Counted from the first letter of the stretch, positions 32,996-41,675 are shown. The stretch: 64,000 nucleotides of DNA from Clostridia bacterium (GCA_017934975.1 JAGBIM010000007.1:118309-182308), one strand, 5' to 3'. The notes: generated by a model not told the origin, from the sequence alone. Made by a program: numbers and translations.

Positions 32996-33430
32996 TTATT
33001 TGTGATAAGTCATATTTCGGTCGATGGTAAATGCGCGATAAATCTGCTCCAGAAGAATCACCCGCATCATTTGATGGGGGAAAGTAAAGGAAGAAAAGGA
33101 AAGGCGCAGATCCGCCCGTTTTTTCACCGCATCGTCCAGGCCGCAGGAGCTGCCGATGACAAAGGTGATTTTGGATGCGGTATGGGAAACGGAAGCGATC
33201 TTTTTGGCAAGATCCTCCGAGGACATGGACGATCCTTCCACGCAGAGAGCCACGGTATAGCCTTCACATTCCTTTAAAATTGCATCCTTTTCCTTGGGGA
33301 GCGTAGATTCGGGGAGGGCGACGATCTGCAATTTACAAAAAGCGGAAAGACGCTTTTCGTATTCCGCGCAGGCCTGTCGCCAATAGGCTTCCTTCAGAGA
33401 GCCCACGCAGACGAGCTTTACGGTCATCAT
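32996..33430 (-). CDS. rlmH: 23S rRNA (pseudouridine1915-N3)-methyltransferase RlmH
   Basis: The 144-residue SPOUT methyltransferase shows ALCVEGSSMSSEDLAKKI near residue 75, the SAM-binding FVIGSSCGLDD near 105, and the signature C terminus MRVILLEQIYRAFTI. RlmH methylates N3 of pseudouridine 1915 in helix 69 of 23S rRNA at the subunit interface. The start can be either of two adjacent ATG codons (33430 or 33427), which overlap the stop of the upstream walJ-like gene, so translation is coupled. Its place directly after the MBL-fold gene is a common arrangement in Bacillota. Confidence 0.95.
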   Translation of the reverse strand: MMTVKLVCVGSLKEAYWRQACAEYEKRLSAFCKLQIVALPESTLPKEKDAILKECEGYTVALCVEGSSMSSEDLAKKIASVSHTASKITFVIGSSCGLDDAVKKRADLRLSFSSFTFPHQMMRVILLEQIYRAFTIDRNMTYHK

Positions 33431-34224
33431 AACTCAAACACCTCGGACCGTTCTCCGCGGGGAGCCACGAAGATTTTTACGTCCCGCTCCGTATCGATTC
33501 CGCCGCGACGCAAAACGTTTTCCACCGTGCAACGGCAAAGGGATTCCGTATTGTTTTCCCGGCTCAGATGGGCAAGATAGACCCGTTCGGCACCCTTTTG
33601 GACAAACTCGATCAACGCCTCGGCACTCTGCTGATTGGAAAGATGTCCGCAGGGGCCCGCAATCCGTTGCTTGAGATGGTATGGATAGGGTCCGTTATGC
33701 AGCATGTCCGCATCGTGATTCGCTTCAAAAACCAGCCCTCGACAACCCGTTAAAGCAGAACGGACCTCGTCGGTGACCTGCCCCAGGTCGGTGGCGATGC
33801 CGATCTTCCCTGCCGACGTTTCAAGCACGTACCCCACGCAAGAGGCGGAATCGTGCATACAGGGAAAGGACGTAACGGAAAAGGCTCCGTTTTTGGCGTT
33901 TCCGCCGGTGGGAAGCACGCAAAAACGATGGGTATCCACCTCGGGCAAGGCAAGGGAGATTCCGTGCAGGGTCTCTTCGTTCCCGAGAACGGGGATGGGA
34001 TATTTTTTCAAAATGGTCTTCAGACCGTTGATATGATCGGAATGCTCGTGGGTAATAAAGACACCTTGGATACGGGACAAAGAAGATCCCACCGATTGCA
34101 GAAGAGCCTCGGTACGGCGGATCCCCGCACCCGCGTCGATCAGAAGGCCGCACCCGTCGGCCTCCACGTAAGTACAGTTGGCACTGCTGCCGCTGACCAG
34201 CGTACAAAGCTTTACAGAACTCAC
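33427..34224 (-). CDS. MBL-fold hydrolase, WalJ/YycJ-like
   Basis: The 265-residue metallo-beta-lactamase fold protein has the metal-binding motif FITHEHSDHINGL near residue 56 and a further set of His/Asp residues (FPCMHDSASCVGY near 120, ATDLGQVT near 140, FEANHD near 162). The sequence and neighbourhood fit WalJ (YycJ), a 5' to 3' nuclease-like or hydrolase protein linked to cell-wall control and DNA mismatch repair in Bacillota. The start is GTG 34224, which overlaps the murA stop (GTGA), and the end overlaps the rlmH start. The overlaps on both sides make this part of one tightly coupled transcript. Confidence 0.9.
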   Translation of the reverse strand: MSSVKLCTLVSGSSANCTYVEADGCGLLIDAGAGIRRTEALLQSVGSSLSRIQGVFITHEHSDHINGLKTILKKYPIPVLGNEETLHGISLALPEVDTHRFCVLPTGGNAKNGAFSVTSFPCMHDSASCVGYVLETSAGKIGIATDLGQVTDEVRSALTGCRGLVFEANHDADMLHNGPYPYHLKQRIAGPCGHLSNQQSAEALIEFVQKGAERVYLAHLSRENNTESLCRCTVENVLRRGGIDTERDVKIFVAPRGERSEVFEL

Positions 34225-35522
34225 CGCAAAATCTCCGGAGAGGTGGATTCGGGCTGCTCGTCGTTCACCTTTTCAATGTCGGCTCCCAAAGAACGCAGCT
34301 TGTCCACGAGCCCCTCGTAACCCCGTTCAATGTGACGGATATCCACCACCTCGGTAACGCCTTCCGCCACGAGCCCTGCAAGAACCATGGAGACTCCCGC
34401 GCGCAGGTCGCAGGCGTGTACGCGGGTTCCCGTCAATTTTTCCACACCGTCAATGACGCAGACGTTTCCGTCCACCTCAATCTTCGCGCCCATTTTACGC
34501 AACTCGGAGGTATAACGGAACCGCTGACTGTAGATGCCTTCCGTAATCACGGAGGTGCCCGACGCCAAAGTCAGCATGGTAGAAAACTGGGGCTGCATGT
34601 CCGTCGGAAATCCGGGATAAGGCTGGGTTTTGATGTTGATGCGTGTGGGACGATCGTAGCGGGTCACAATAATGGAATCATCCAGTTCCTCAATGCCGAT
34701 CCCGGCCTCTTCCAGTTTTGCGGAAATGGATTCCATATGCTTGGGAATCACGTTACGAACCTCCACGCGGCCCCCTGCAATGGCAGCGGCCACCATATAG
34801 GTGCCTGCTTCGATCTGATCGGGCAAAACCTCGTAGCGTCCGCCCTTCAGTTCCCGTCCGCCGTTGATACGGATCACGTTGGTACCTGCGCCCTTAATGT
34901 CGGCACCCATGGCGTTGAGGAAGTTGGCAATATCCACGATATGGGGTTCTTTCGCGGCGTTTTCGATGGTAACGCGACCGGGGACGCCCACGGCGGCCAG
35001 CATCACGTTCACCGTAGCGCCCACGCTGACGATATCAAAATAAACGGAAGCGGGATTCAACCCGTTGGATTCGGCAATGACGTTGCATTCGTCCAGATCC
35101 ACCGTCACCTTGGCACCCATGGACTCAAAGCCCTTGATATGCTGATCGATGGGGCGGGAGCCGAAATCACACCCTCCGGGAAGACCGACCTTTGCACTCC
35201 CGAAGCGGCCCAACAACGCACCGATAAGATAATAAGACGCGCGCATTTTCCGCACGGCAGGCTGATCGGCAACGATAGGCTCCTTCAGGTGGGAGCAATC
35301 GATACGATAGGTGGATTTCTCCAACCGCGTCACCTCTGCCCCGAAGGATCGAAGGATCTCAAACAGAAGAAAAACGTCGCTGATCTCCGGGACGTTGTCC
35401 AAAATACAAGGTCCCTTCACGAGTACCGTTGCGGGAATGATCCCGACGGCAGAGTTTTTGCTTCCGCTGATGGTTACGGAGCCTTCCAGAGGACGTCCTC
35501 CGCGAATGATATACTTTTCCAA
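34221..35522 (-). CDS. murA: UDP-N-acetylglucosamine 1-carboxyvinyltransferase MurA
   Basis: The 433-residue enzyme catalyses the first committed step of peptidoglycan synthesis, adding enolpyruvate from PEP to UDP-GlcNAc. The catalytic Lys lies in GSKNSAVGIIPA near residue 20, and the active-site Cys in LPGGCDFGSRPID near 115, so it should be fosfomycin-sensitive in principle. The family's N terminus (EKYIIRGGRPL) indicates that translation starts at TTG 35522, 6-7 bases after GAGGTG; the in-frame GTG at 35531 is part of that ribosome binding site. It lies 25 bases downstream of the M23 peptidase gene. Confidence 0.95.
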   Translation of the reverse strand: MEKYIIRGGRPLEGSVTISGSKNSAVGIIPATVLVKGPCILDNVPEISDVFLLFEILRSFGAEVTRLEKSTYRIDCSHLKEPIVADQPAVRKMRASYYLIGALLGRFGSAKVGLPGGCDFGSRPIDQHIKGFESMGAKVTVDLDECNVIAESNGLNPASVYFDIVSVGATVNVMLAAVGVPGRVTIENAAKEPHIVDIANFLNAMGADIKGAGTNVIRINGGRELKGGRYEVLPDQIEAGTYMVAAAIAGGRVEVRNVIPKHMESISAKLEEAGIGIEELDDSIIVTRYDRPTRINIKTQPYPGFPTDMQPQFSTMLTLASGTSVITEGIYSQRFRYTSELRKMGAKIEVDGNVCVIDGVEKLTGTRVHACDLRAGVSMVLAGLVAEGVTEVVDIRHIERGYEGLVDKLRSLGADIEKVNDEQPESTSPEILR

Positions 35523-35547
35523 AATTAACACCTCAAATGTTCGTTGT

Positions 35548-37137
35548 TTAAGGGATTCTGAGATAATTTCTCGGATTCATATAAGAACCCGTAGATTTGT
35601 TGTACACGGCAAAATGGAGATGGTTTCCCGTACTGTTCCCCGTACTGCCCACGTAGGCAATCACCTTACCCTGATAGACCTTTTCTCCGGAGGAAACCGC
35701 GAGAGAGCTGCAATGTCCGTACACGGTCTGGATTCCGTTTCCGTGGTCGATACGAACGCACCAGCCCAGAGACCGATCCCAACCCGCTTCCACGACGGTA
35801 CCTGCGTCGGCCGCGTAAATGGACGTTCCGTGCGATGCAGCCAAATCCAACCCGCGGTGAAAATTACGGGAACCGCGCAACCAGCGCCAACCGTATTCCG
35901 AAGAAACGAACTGGTGAGATTGCAAGGGGAAAATAAACCGTCCCGAGGGAGCAATGGGCTTGGTTCCCACCAAAATCTGGCGGGAGACGGGCTCTTTAAT
36001 CTTCGTACGGGAGACCAAAGAAACGGAGGAGGTCTGTCCGTTGACGTAAACGTTGTGATACACAAGCTCGTAAACGCCGTTGGACCCGTTGCGCAACACG
36101 ATGCGGGTGCCTTCCCAATAATCGTCGGAATACACGTATTCGGTCTTATATTCCTCGGTTTCGGTATCGGTAAGGGTGAGGGTGTTTTTCACCGTCAGCT
36201 GACAATACGGTTTTCCGTAAAAGAGGATTTGCCCCGCCTGAACCTGCTGACCTACGGGAATATCGTTGAGCAACCGCAGAACGGGGACGCTGATCCCCGA
36301 GCGCTGAGAAATAGAGTCCAGCGTATCTCCCGATTGCACCGTATAGGTCTTAAGCTCGGGCCCCGAGGTAAACAGATCCATCATCCGCGCAAAGCCCAGG
36401 TTGTAAGAGGGCTCGTACTCCCCTCGGATGATCTCGATACGGTTGATAATTTCAAGGCTGTCTCCGTTGCCCGTGACGTAGAACTTCATCACCTCGTCAA
36501 TCAGACGGTCCAGCTCCGTACGATCTTTGTCTGTGGCGACCAGAACCCCGTCCAAAAACAAACCGTAGGAACGGAGGGTGTAATCGGACGCCATGGTGTA
36601 AAGCGAAGAGAAAAGGGCGTCTTCGGAGGTGAAGCGATCCTTGGCAACGATGGCGTATTGCAAGGTGGGAAAATCCCCCACCAGATACAGCTCTTCCCCC
36701 GTCTGTGCCACGCTTTCGTTTTTCACGCGGGTTTCCACAAGATCGTTAATGCGATCGTATTCCGCGGAATTCTCCACGTATCCGATCACGTTCCCGTCCA
36801 CGCTGACGGCGAGTCCCACGGAATAATTGGAAAAAAACCAAAAGCACCCGCCCAACAAGGCGACGGCCATCAAAGGAAAGAAGAGCGGTGCCAAAAAGGA
36901 GGTTACGGAGGAAATCAGCGTACGCACGTAGTGGGAGCTGCGGCGAAAGAGCAACACGAAGCGATAAAAGGGCGAGGTGCTCCGTACCGTCATATGACGG
37001 AATTTTTCATAATGAGCCCTCAACTTCCGCCGTCGCAAGACGTAATAGCGCTTGCGCAACCGACGGAAGAACCGAAACCGAAAGAGAAAAAACCTACGGC
37101 GAGGGCGCTTCTCTTCGGAAGATTCCGACGTTGCCAT
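35548..37137 (-). CDS. Membrane-anchored M23 endopeptidase with LysM and G5 domains
   Basis: The 529-residue protein has a very basic cytoplasmic N terminus, one membrane segment at about 83-106 (FFPLMAVALLGGCFWFF), an unassigned external region, a LysM peptidoglycan-binding domain near 255-300 (TYTVQSGDTLDSISQRSG), a G5 domain near 310-385, and a C-terminal M23 (LytM) metalloprotease domain. The zinc ligands are visible as HRGLDLAA and HLHFAVY, and the active His in VYGHCSSL. It should cut peptide cross-bridges in the wall during growth or division. The start is ATG 37137 after AAAGGAGG. It is the first gene of the leftward run that continues with murA, walJ-like and rlmH. Confidence 0.93.
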   Translation of the reverse strand: MATSESSEEKRPRRRFFLFRFRFFRRLRKRYYVLRRRKLRAHYEKFRHMTVRSTSPFYRFVLLFRRSSHYVRTLISSVTSFLAPLFFPLMAVALLGGCFWFFSNYSVGLAVSVDGNVIGYVENSAEYDRINDLVETRVKNESVAQTGEELYLVGDFPTLQYAIVAKDRFTSEDALFSSLYTMASDYTLRSYGLFLDGVLVATDKDRTELDRLIDEVMKFYVTGNGDSLEIINRIEIIRGEYEPSYNLGFARMMDLFTSGPELKTYTVQSGDTLDSISQRSGISVPVLRLLNDIPVGQQVQAGQILFYGKPYCQLTVKNTLTLTDTETEEYKTEYVYSDDYWEGTRIVLRNGSNGVYELVYHNVYVNGQTSSVSLVSRTKIKEPVSRQILVGTKPIAPSGRFIFPLQSHQFVSSEYGWRWLRGSRNFHRGLDLAASHGTSIYAADAGTVVEAGWDRSLGWCVRIDHGNGIQTVYGHCSSLAVSSGEKVYQGKVIAYVGSTGNSTGNHLHFAVYNKSTGSYMNPRNYLRIP

Positions 37138-37230
37138 AAAATCCTCCTTTCCGAAAGAGATGAACTCAACGCGCGCGGGACGCACGCGAAATAGACAATT
37201 ATTATATTCTGTTATTATATATTAAATTCG

Positions 37231-37285
37231 CAAAAAAAAGCAAGGGGAATTTTCCACTTTCCTCAAAAAGCGCGGAAAATTCCCC
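37231..37285 (-). terminator. Rho-independent terminator
   Basis: A 12-bp perfect stem (GGGGAATTTTCC / GGAAAATTCCCC, 37244-37255 with 37274-37285) is followed on the minus strand by eight T residues. It ends the trmN6-rsmI-luxS unit. The rest of the 37138-37313 gap holds TATAAT-like boxes on the minus strand but no clear -35. Confidence 0.88.
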
Positions 37286-37313
37286 AAATCGTACGATTAA
37301 TTTTACAAACTTG

Positions 37314-37763
37314 TCAATAACGGAGCTGCTCCGGGGTCCAGTTGCGAATCACGGCTCCGTAGCGGGAAGCGATTTCCTTGGCGGAAGCAAGATCGTGTTC
37401 CCGATAATTCCCACATTCCTTTTCCGACGTCCCGGGAATCTGTCCCTCGTAAGAAGCGATAAAGGAAAAGGTCTCACGAATCAGACCGAGAACCTCTTCG
37501 TGGGAGGCGTTGACCGTGAGCAGATAAAATCCCGTGCGGCACCCCATGGGACCAAAATAAATAATTTTGTCCCCCAGTTCCCCGTTGCGGGCGTGAACGG
37601 CAAAAAGATGCTCGATGGTATGCATGGCGGGATTGGGCAGAAAATCCCGATTGGGAACGGTGACGCGAATGTCGTAGGTGGTAACGCCGTGATCCACGCG
37701 GGAAAGATAAATTCCCGGCTGCAGGACGGTGTGGTCGACTTCAAAACTGGCAATGGTTTCCAT
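37314..37763 (-). CDS. luxS: S-ribosylhomocysteine lyase LuxS
   Basis: The 149-residue enzyme has the LuxS metal site HTIEHLFAVHARN (about residues 50-62, His and His of HxxEH), the catalytic Cys in GPMGCRTGFYLL near 81, and a second His near 6-10 (FEVDHTVL). It cleaves S-ribosylhomocysteine to homocysteine and DPD, the precursor of autoinducer 2, as part of the activated methyl cycle. The ATG at 37763 follows AAGGAGCGA. It is the last gene of a unit in which two SAM-dependent methyltransferases come first, so recycling of the methyl-donor by-product is co-expressed with its use. Confidence 0.96.
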   Translation of the reverse strand: METIASFEVDHTVLQPGIYLSRVDHGVTTYDIRVTVPNRDFLPNPAMHTIEHLFAVHARNGELGDKIIYFGPMGCRTGFYLLTVNASHEEVLGLIRETFSFIASYEGQIPGTSEKECGNYREHDLASAKEIASRYGAVIRNWTPEQLRY

Positions 37764-37773
37764 AAATCGCTCC

Positions 37774-38607
37774 TTATAAATCTTTGATCAGATCGTAAAC
37801 TTCCTGTTTGGACAGAGAAAACTCTTTGGCAATAGCCTTTGCGGCGGCGGATTTTCCCATCCCTTCCGCGGATTTTTCCCGCCACAGAGCCAAAATCTGC
37901 TCTTCATCGAGGGCTTCGGAAACGGATGGAGCATAGCCCTCCAGAACGAGGACGAACTCGCCGCGGGGAACGGTTTCGGTGAAATACTCCACCGCCTCTC
38001 CCAGGGTGGATCGGCGACATTCTTCGTAAATTTTCGTAATCTCCCGCACGCAGGAAATACGGCGATCCGAACCGAACACGGAAGAAAATTCCGTCAGAGT
38101 ATCCAACAGACGATGGGGGGCTTCGTAAAACAGAAGGGTACGGGGGTCGGTCTTCAGCGAATCCAGCAGTTGGCGCCGATCCTTTTTTCCCGTGGGCAAA
38201 AAACCTTCAAAAGCGAAGCGGCGGGTGGGAAGTCCCGACATGGCAAGGGCAGTCACAAAGGCACAGGGTCCGGGGATTGTGCTGACCCGAAGGCCCGCGT
38301 CAAGGCATTCCGCCACCAGATCCTCGCCCGGATCGGACACGGCGGGCATTCCCGCGTCGGAAACGAGAGCGCAGGTCTCTCCTGCCTGCAACCGAGCCAA
38401 AATCTTTTCCCCGTGGGCACGACGATTGTGATCGTGATAACTGATCATCGGCTTATGAATTCCGAAAGAAGTCAGAAGGATACCCGAGGTGCGAGTATCT
38501 TCGGCTGCAATAAAATCCACCGAAGAGAGGATCTCCACCGCACGGGGAGACAGATCCCCCCGATTGCCGATGGGAGTCGCCACTAAATACAGCGAAATTT
38601 TCTCCAT
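37774..38607 (-). CDS. rsmI: 16S rRNA (cytidine1402-2'-O)-methyltransferase RsmI
   Basis: The 277-residue tetrapyrrole methylase-fold enzyme begins with the typical YLVATPIGNRGDLSPRA, followed by AEDTRTSGILL near 36, LVSDAGMPAVSDPG near 82 and TIPGPCAFVTALAMSGLPT near 108. It adds the 2'-O-methyl group to C1402 of 16S rRNA in the decoding centre. A C-terminal RsmI helix-turn-helix segment is present. The start is ATG 38607 after AAAGGAGTTTG. It sits 11 bases after the trmN6-like gene and 10 bases before luxS, all on the minus strand. Confidence 0.95.
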   Translation of the reverse strand: MEKISLYLVATPIGNRGDLSPRAVEILSSVDFIAAEDTRTSGILLTSFGIHKPMISYHDHNRRAHGEKILARLQAGETCALVSDAGMPAVSDPGEDLVAECLDAGLRVSTIPGPCAFVTALAMSGLPTRRFAFEGFLPTGKKDRRQLLDSLKTDPRTLLFYEAPHRLLDTLTEFSSVFGSDRRISCVREITKIYEECRRSTLGEAVEYFTETVPRGEFVLVLEGYAPSVSEALDEEQILALWREKSAEGMGKSAAAKAIAKEFSLSKQEVYDLIKDL

Positions 38608-38618
38608 ACAAACTCCTT

Positions 38619-39326
38619 TCAAAAACGGTGTATTGCTTGAAACGTCGGGGTTTCGTTCCCCAATTCATCGTACAGAACGAAGGGCGGATCCACCTTCAGC
38701 CCCGCCGCGGCACCCTTTTTACATTCCATCAAAAACAATTCCGGAGAGCGGTCTGCTTTGGGATAAATAAAACGCAAAACCTTCGGCTCCAATCCCAAAG
38801 AAGAGGCAACGGCCGACACGTGACAAAGGCGCTCGGGCTTATGAACGAAACAAAACCGTCCGCCGAACTTCAGCAGTCTTGCGGCGCAGGCGGCAATATC
38901 CTCAAAGGTGCAGGTTTCTTCCCGACGGGCCGATTCCTTCTTTTCCGAAGAAACCTTCCCCGTTCCGGGGAGAAAATAGGGCGGATTGCAGGTGACGAGA
39001 TCGGCTTTCCCCGCAGAAAGGGTGGTGTTGCGCAGATCCTCACACAGAATTTTCACCCGATCCTCGATTCCGTTGAGATCGACGGATTTTTGGGCAAGCT
39101 CCGCGCTGTGAGGCGAAATCTCCACCCCGCATACGGTTTCCGCGCAGGGATAGGACGCCAAAAGAAGAGGAAGGATTCCCGTTCCGCATCCAAGATCGAC
39201 CGCTTTTGCAAAGCGCTTCTCTGCGGCAAAGGCGCCGAGAAGAATGGCGTCGGTACCGAAACAGAAGGATTCCGTATCCTGATATATTTTCCAGCCGTGG
39301 ACAAACAAATCATCCAAACGGATCAT
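38619..39326 (-). CDS. tRNA1(Val) (adenine37-N6)-methyltransferase-like protein
   Basis: The 235-residue protein is a class I SAM-dependent methyltransferase. It has the glycine-rich motif I (VDLGCGTGILPLLLA, about 44-58), an acidic GVEIS motif II and the adenine-N6 catalytic motif NPPYF near 117. This set matches TrmN6/YfiC, which methylates A37 of tRNA-Val, a usual neighbour of rsmI in Bacillota. The start is ATG 39326 after CGGAGGTT. It is the first gene of the trmN6-rsmI-luxS unit. No good promoter is seen between it and the terminator at 39349, so readthrough or a weak promoter must serve it. Confidence 0.9.
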   Translation of the reverse strand: MIRLDDLFVHGWKIYQDTESFCFGTDAILLGAFAAEKRFAKAVDLGCGTGILPLLLASYPCAETVCGVEISPHSAELAQKSVDLNGIEDRVKILCEDLRNTTLSAGKADLVTCNPPYFLPGTGKVSSEKKESARREETCTFEDIAACAARLLKFGGRFCFVHKPERLCHVSAVASSLGLEPKVLRFIYPKADRSPELFLMECKKGAAAGLKVDPPFVLYDELGNETPTFQAIHRF

Positions 39327-39348
39327 AAAAACCTCCGAAGGGTATAAA

Positions 39349-39389
39349 AAATGCGTAATGAGAGCCCCGAAGAGCCTCATTACGCATTT
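39349..39389 (-). terminator. Rho-independent terminator
   Basis: A perfect 14-bp stem (AAATGCGTAATGAG with CTCATTACGCATTT) followed by TTT on the minus strand terminates the ferredoxin gene. Confidence 0.88.
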
Positions 39390-39398
39390 CTGCGCAAC

Positions 39399-39572
39399 TT
39401 ATTCAGCGGGATTGGGAGCGCCAACGGGGCAAGCAGAAGCGCAAGCACCGCAGTCGATGCAGTCGTCAGCGTTGATGACGAACTTGCCGTCCTTTTCGGA
39501 AATAGCGCTAACGGGGCATTCATCTGCGCAAGCGCCGCAAGCGATGCATTCATCGGAAATCTGGTAAGCCAT
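39399..39572 (-). CDS. 2x[4Fe-4S] ferredoxin
   Basis: A 57-residue clostridial-type ferredoxin is encoded on the minus strand. It has two CxxCxxCxxxCP motifs: CIACGACADECP at 9-20 and CIDCGACASACP at 38-49, each binding one [4Fe-4S] cluster, and a MAYQISDE start typical of the family. It carries low-potential electrons between anaerobic oxidoreductases. The ATG at 39572 lies after AGGAGG; the promoter at 39627-39655 and the terminator at 39349-39389 make it a single-gene unit. It is too short to be found by simple length filters but is beyond reasonable doubt. Confidence 0.96.
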   Translation of the reverse strand: MAYQISDECIACGACADECPVSAISEKDGKFVINADDCIDCGACASACPVGAPNPAE

Positions 39573-39626
39573 GGTATGTACCTCCTGTCAAAGTTCGGGT
39601 ATCGGGATTGATACTCATTACAACCT

Positions 39627-39655
39627 ATTATAGCACGATTTTTTTAATTCGTCAA
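39627..39655 (-). promoter_or_regulatory. Near-consensus sigma-A promoter
   Basis: Minus-strand TTGACG (39650-39655), 17-base spacer, TATAAT (39627-39632), 55 bases upstream of the ferredoxin start. Confidence 0.88.
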
Positions 39656-39699
39656 GAGCCCAAAGGCAACAAATTTAGACAAAATATGAAAAACTTATG

Positions 39700-40644
39700 T
39701 CAAACGATGCGATTTCGGGTCTCCCCTGCGTAAAATGCCGCCGCGTTTTTCGCCATTTCGGCCACCACGCGGTTGCGGGCCTCTGCACTTCCCCAGGCCA
39801 TGTGCGGGGTCAGGCACACGTTATCCCGATCCAGAATCCGCGTAAAGGGATGATCTTTCCCAAAAGGTTCTACGGAATAAACGTCCACGCCGAGGCCTCC
39901 GATTTTTCCCGATTCCACGGCCTTGGTCAGGGCTTCCTCGTCGGTGACGGCTCCGCGGGCCACGTTGACGAGAATCACCCCGTCCTTCATGGAAGCGATG
40001 CGATCCGCGCTGATCATGCCCCGCGTCTCGTCGGAAAGAGGGACGTGAAGGGAAATAATATCGCATCGGGCGCAAAGCTCGTCAACGGGAACGGTTTCGT
40101 AACGGGGATCCTGCTTTCTGCGGCACATCAGCACCTTACATCCGAAGGCTTCTGCAATCTGCGCAACCTTTCCGCCGATTCCGCCGCCCCCCACAACACC
40201 CCAGGTGAGGGAAGAAATCTCATGATAAATCGGGGTCAGTTTATTGGCAACGCCCGACGCGGAATAGGATCCGTCAGCCACGTAACGGGTGTATTCGGGC
40301 AAATGCGTAGCCAAAGACAAGACCATGGAAAGGGTCAGCTGAGCCACGCTGTCGGTGGAATAGCCGGGCACGTTGCAAAGTGCGATCCCATTGGCACGGC
40401 AATATTCCGTGTCGATATTATCGTATCCCGTCGCCGCAACGCAAATAAGCCTCACGGCCGTTCCGGGCAAATTCGTTCCGTTCAGCTTGATTTTATTCAC
40501 CACAGCCACGTCTGCATCCCGTAAACGATCCGTAATATCTTCGGGCGCAGTAGTGGGATATTCTGCGGTTTCTCCAAGGCGGCGCAGGGGGGACAGATCC
40601 ACGTCCGTACCCAAGGTTGCCGCATCCAAAATTGCAATTTTCAT
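39700..40644 (-). CDS. D-2-hydroxyacid dehydrogenase (NAD-dependent)
   Basis: The 314-residue enzyme has the D-isomer-specific 2-hydroxyacid dehydrogenase layout: a split substrate domain, a Rossmann motif GVVGGGGIGGKVAQ near residue 148, the catalytic Arg in VNVARGAV near 230, Glu in DVYSVEPF near 260 and His in LTPHMAWGS near 283. It reduces a 2-oxo acid to a D-hydroxy acid, for example glycerate, lactate or phosphoglycerate-type substrates; the closest use is not evident. The start is ATG 40644 after GGGAGGTA. The reading frame extends far upstream, across the divergent promoter region, but that is not coding. It is divergent from an AraC regulator that may control it. Confidence 0.9.
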   Translation of the reverse strand: MKIAILDAATLGTDVDLSPLRRLGETAEYPTTAPEDITDRLRDADVAVVNKIKLNGTNLPGTAVRLICVAATGYDNIDTEYCRANGIALCNVPGYSTDSVAQLTLSMVLSLATHLPEYTRYVADGSYSASGVANKLTPIYHEISSLTWGVVGGGGIGGKVAQIAEAFGCKVLMCRRKQDPRYETVPVDELCARCDIISLHVPLSDETRGMISADRIASMKDGVILVNVARGAVTDEEALTKAVESGKIGGLGVDVYSVEPFGKDHPFTRILDRDNVCLTPHMAWGSAEARNRVVAEMAKNAAAFYAGETRNRIV

Positions 40645-40669
40645 ATCATTACCTCCCATCGGCAGAACC

Positions 40670-40698
40670 ATTATAACACAGATACGAAAAAAATACAA
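40670..40698 (-). promoter_or_regulatory. Sigma-A promoter for the dehydrogenase
   Basis: Minus-strand TTGTAT (40693-40698), 17-base spacer, TATAAT (40670-40675). It is back-to-back with the rightward promoter at 40721. Confidence 0.75.
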
Positions 40699-40720
40699 GT
40701 CCCACGCGAAAAAATTCTTC

Positions 40721-40749
40721 TTGACAGGAGAAAAAAATTGTGTTATGAT
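40721..40749 (+). promoter_or_regulatory. Sigma-A promoter for the AraC regulator
   Basis: TTGACA (40721-40726), 17-base spacer, TATGAT (40744-40749). The two divergent -35 boxes are only 22 bases apart, so one bound regulator could control both. Confidence 0.82.
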
Positions 40750-40779
40750 AAAAAAAACGAAAAAAGGCGGTGACAAACC

Positions 40780-41601
40780 GTGATCAACGCAAAGCACACC
40801 CTGCGCGTTCCTGCCATGGACGCCTTTGAGATGAAATATTACTACAGCCGCGAGGAAGACTCCCTGGAAGCGCGCACCTTCCCGCCCCATATCCACGACG
40901 TGCCCGAGCTCTATATCCTGGCGGAGGGAAACGCCTGCTTTGCCGTGGAAAACCGTTTCTATCGCCTCTCCCCCGGAGACGTGATCGTGACCCGGCCCAA
41001 CGAAATGCACAACTGCGTTCTGACCGAAAAGACGGTACACAAGCACCTCTGCCTATGGTTCGAGCCCTCCTTCGCCCTGTTGGAACCCCTTCTGGAACAC
41101 TGTCGGACCAACGGGAACCAAATTTCTCCTTCGGAGGAATCCGGAAAAAGAATTCTGTCTCTGTGTGAAGAATTGAGCCGTGCCACGGAAGAAAAGAAAC
41201 ATCGACTGGAATACGCGTTGCTCTGCCGTCTGCTTTGCGAGCTGGAAGAGGGAACGGGTGCGCAAATCCTGCAGGAGCACGCCCCGCCCAAGCTACTGAC
41301 GGAAATCCTGCGGGACATCAACGAAAACTTTGCACACATCGAATCGGTCAATTCTCTTACGGAGCGATATTTTATCAGCCCTTCCACGTTGGGAAGAATC
41401 TTTCGGGAGAATCTGCACACCTCACCGAAACGGTATCTGGAAACGAAAAAGCTTGCCTATTCCCGCATCCTTCTTCGGGAGGGAAAATCCGTGGCAGAGG
41501 CCTGCATGGAGGCCGGCTTCGGCGACGTGTCGGGATATATCCGACTCTTCCGTAACCGCTTTGGAACGACCCCGGGACAATATCGGAAGAATCAAACATA
41601 A
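40780..41601 (+). CDS. AraC family transcriptional regulator
   Basis: The 273-residue protein has an N-terminal cupin-type ligand domain (about 15-110, with FPPHIHDVPELYILAEG and RLSPGDVIVTRPNEMH) and a C-terminal AraC DNA-binding domain with two helix-turn-helix motifs (about 180-272; STLGRIFRENLHTSPKRYL and the hallmark GFGDVSGYIRLFRNRFGTTP). Such proteins usually activate nearby sugar-use genes when a sugar binds the cupin pocket. The start is GTG 40780 after AAGGCGG. Divergence from the 2-hydroxyacid dehydrogenase suggests control of that gene and of itself. A terminator follows at 41620. Confidence 0.93.
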   Translation: MINAKHTLRVPAMDAFEMKYYYSREEDSLEARTFPPHIHDVPELYILAEGNACFAVENRFYRLSPGDVIVTRPNEMHNCVLTEKTVHKHLCLWFEPSFALLEPLLEHCRTNGNQISPSEESGKRILSLCEELSRATEEKKHRLEYALLCRLLCELEEGTGAQILQEHAPPKLLTEILRDINENFAHIESVNSLTERYFISPSTLGRIFRENLHTSPKRYLETKKLAYSRILLREGKSVAEACMEAGFGDVSGYIRLFRNRFGTTPGQYRKNQT

Positions 41602-41619
41602 CGCGTGTTATAAAACTGA

Positions 41620-41656
41620 AAGAATCGGGCTTTTTCGCAAGCCCGATTCTTTTTTT
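41620..41656 (+). terminator. Rho-independent terminator
   Basis: AAGAATCGGGC (41620-41630) pairs with GCCCGATTCTT (41641-41651) and a T run follows. It ends the AraC gene before the convergent MFS gene. Confidence 0.88.
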
Positions 41657-41675
41657 GATCTATGCATAACAAATG

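Noticed and set aside
40645..41046. N-terminal extension of the 2-hydroxyacid dehydrogenase frame
   Set aside because: It runs through the divergent promoter region and under the AraC gene, and the family start MKIAILD has a strong ribosome binding site at 40644.
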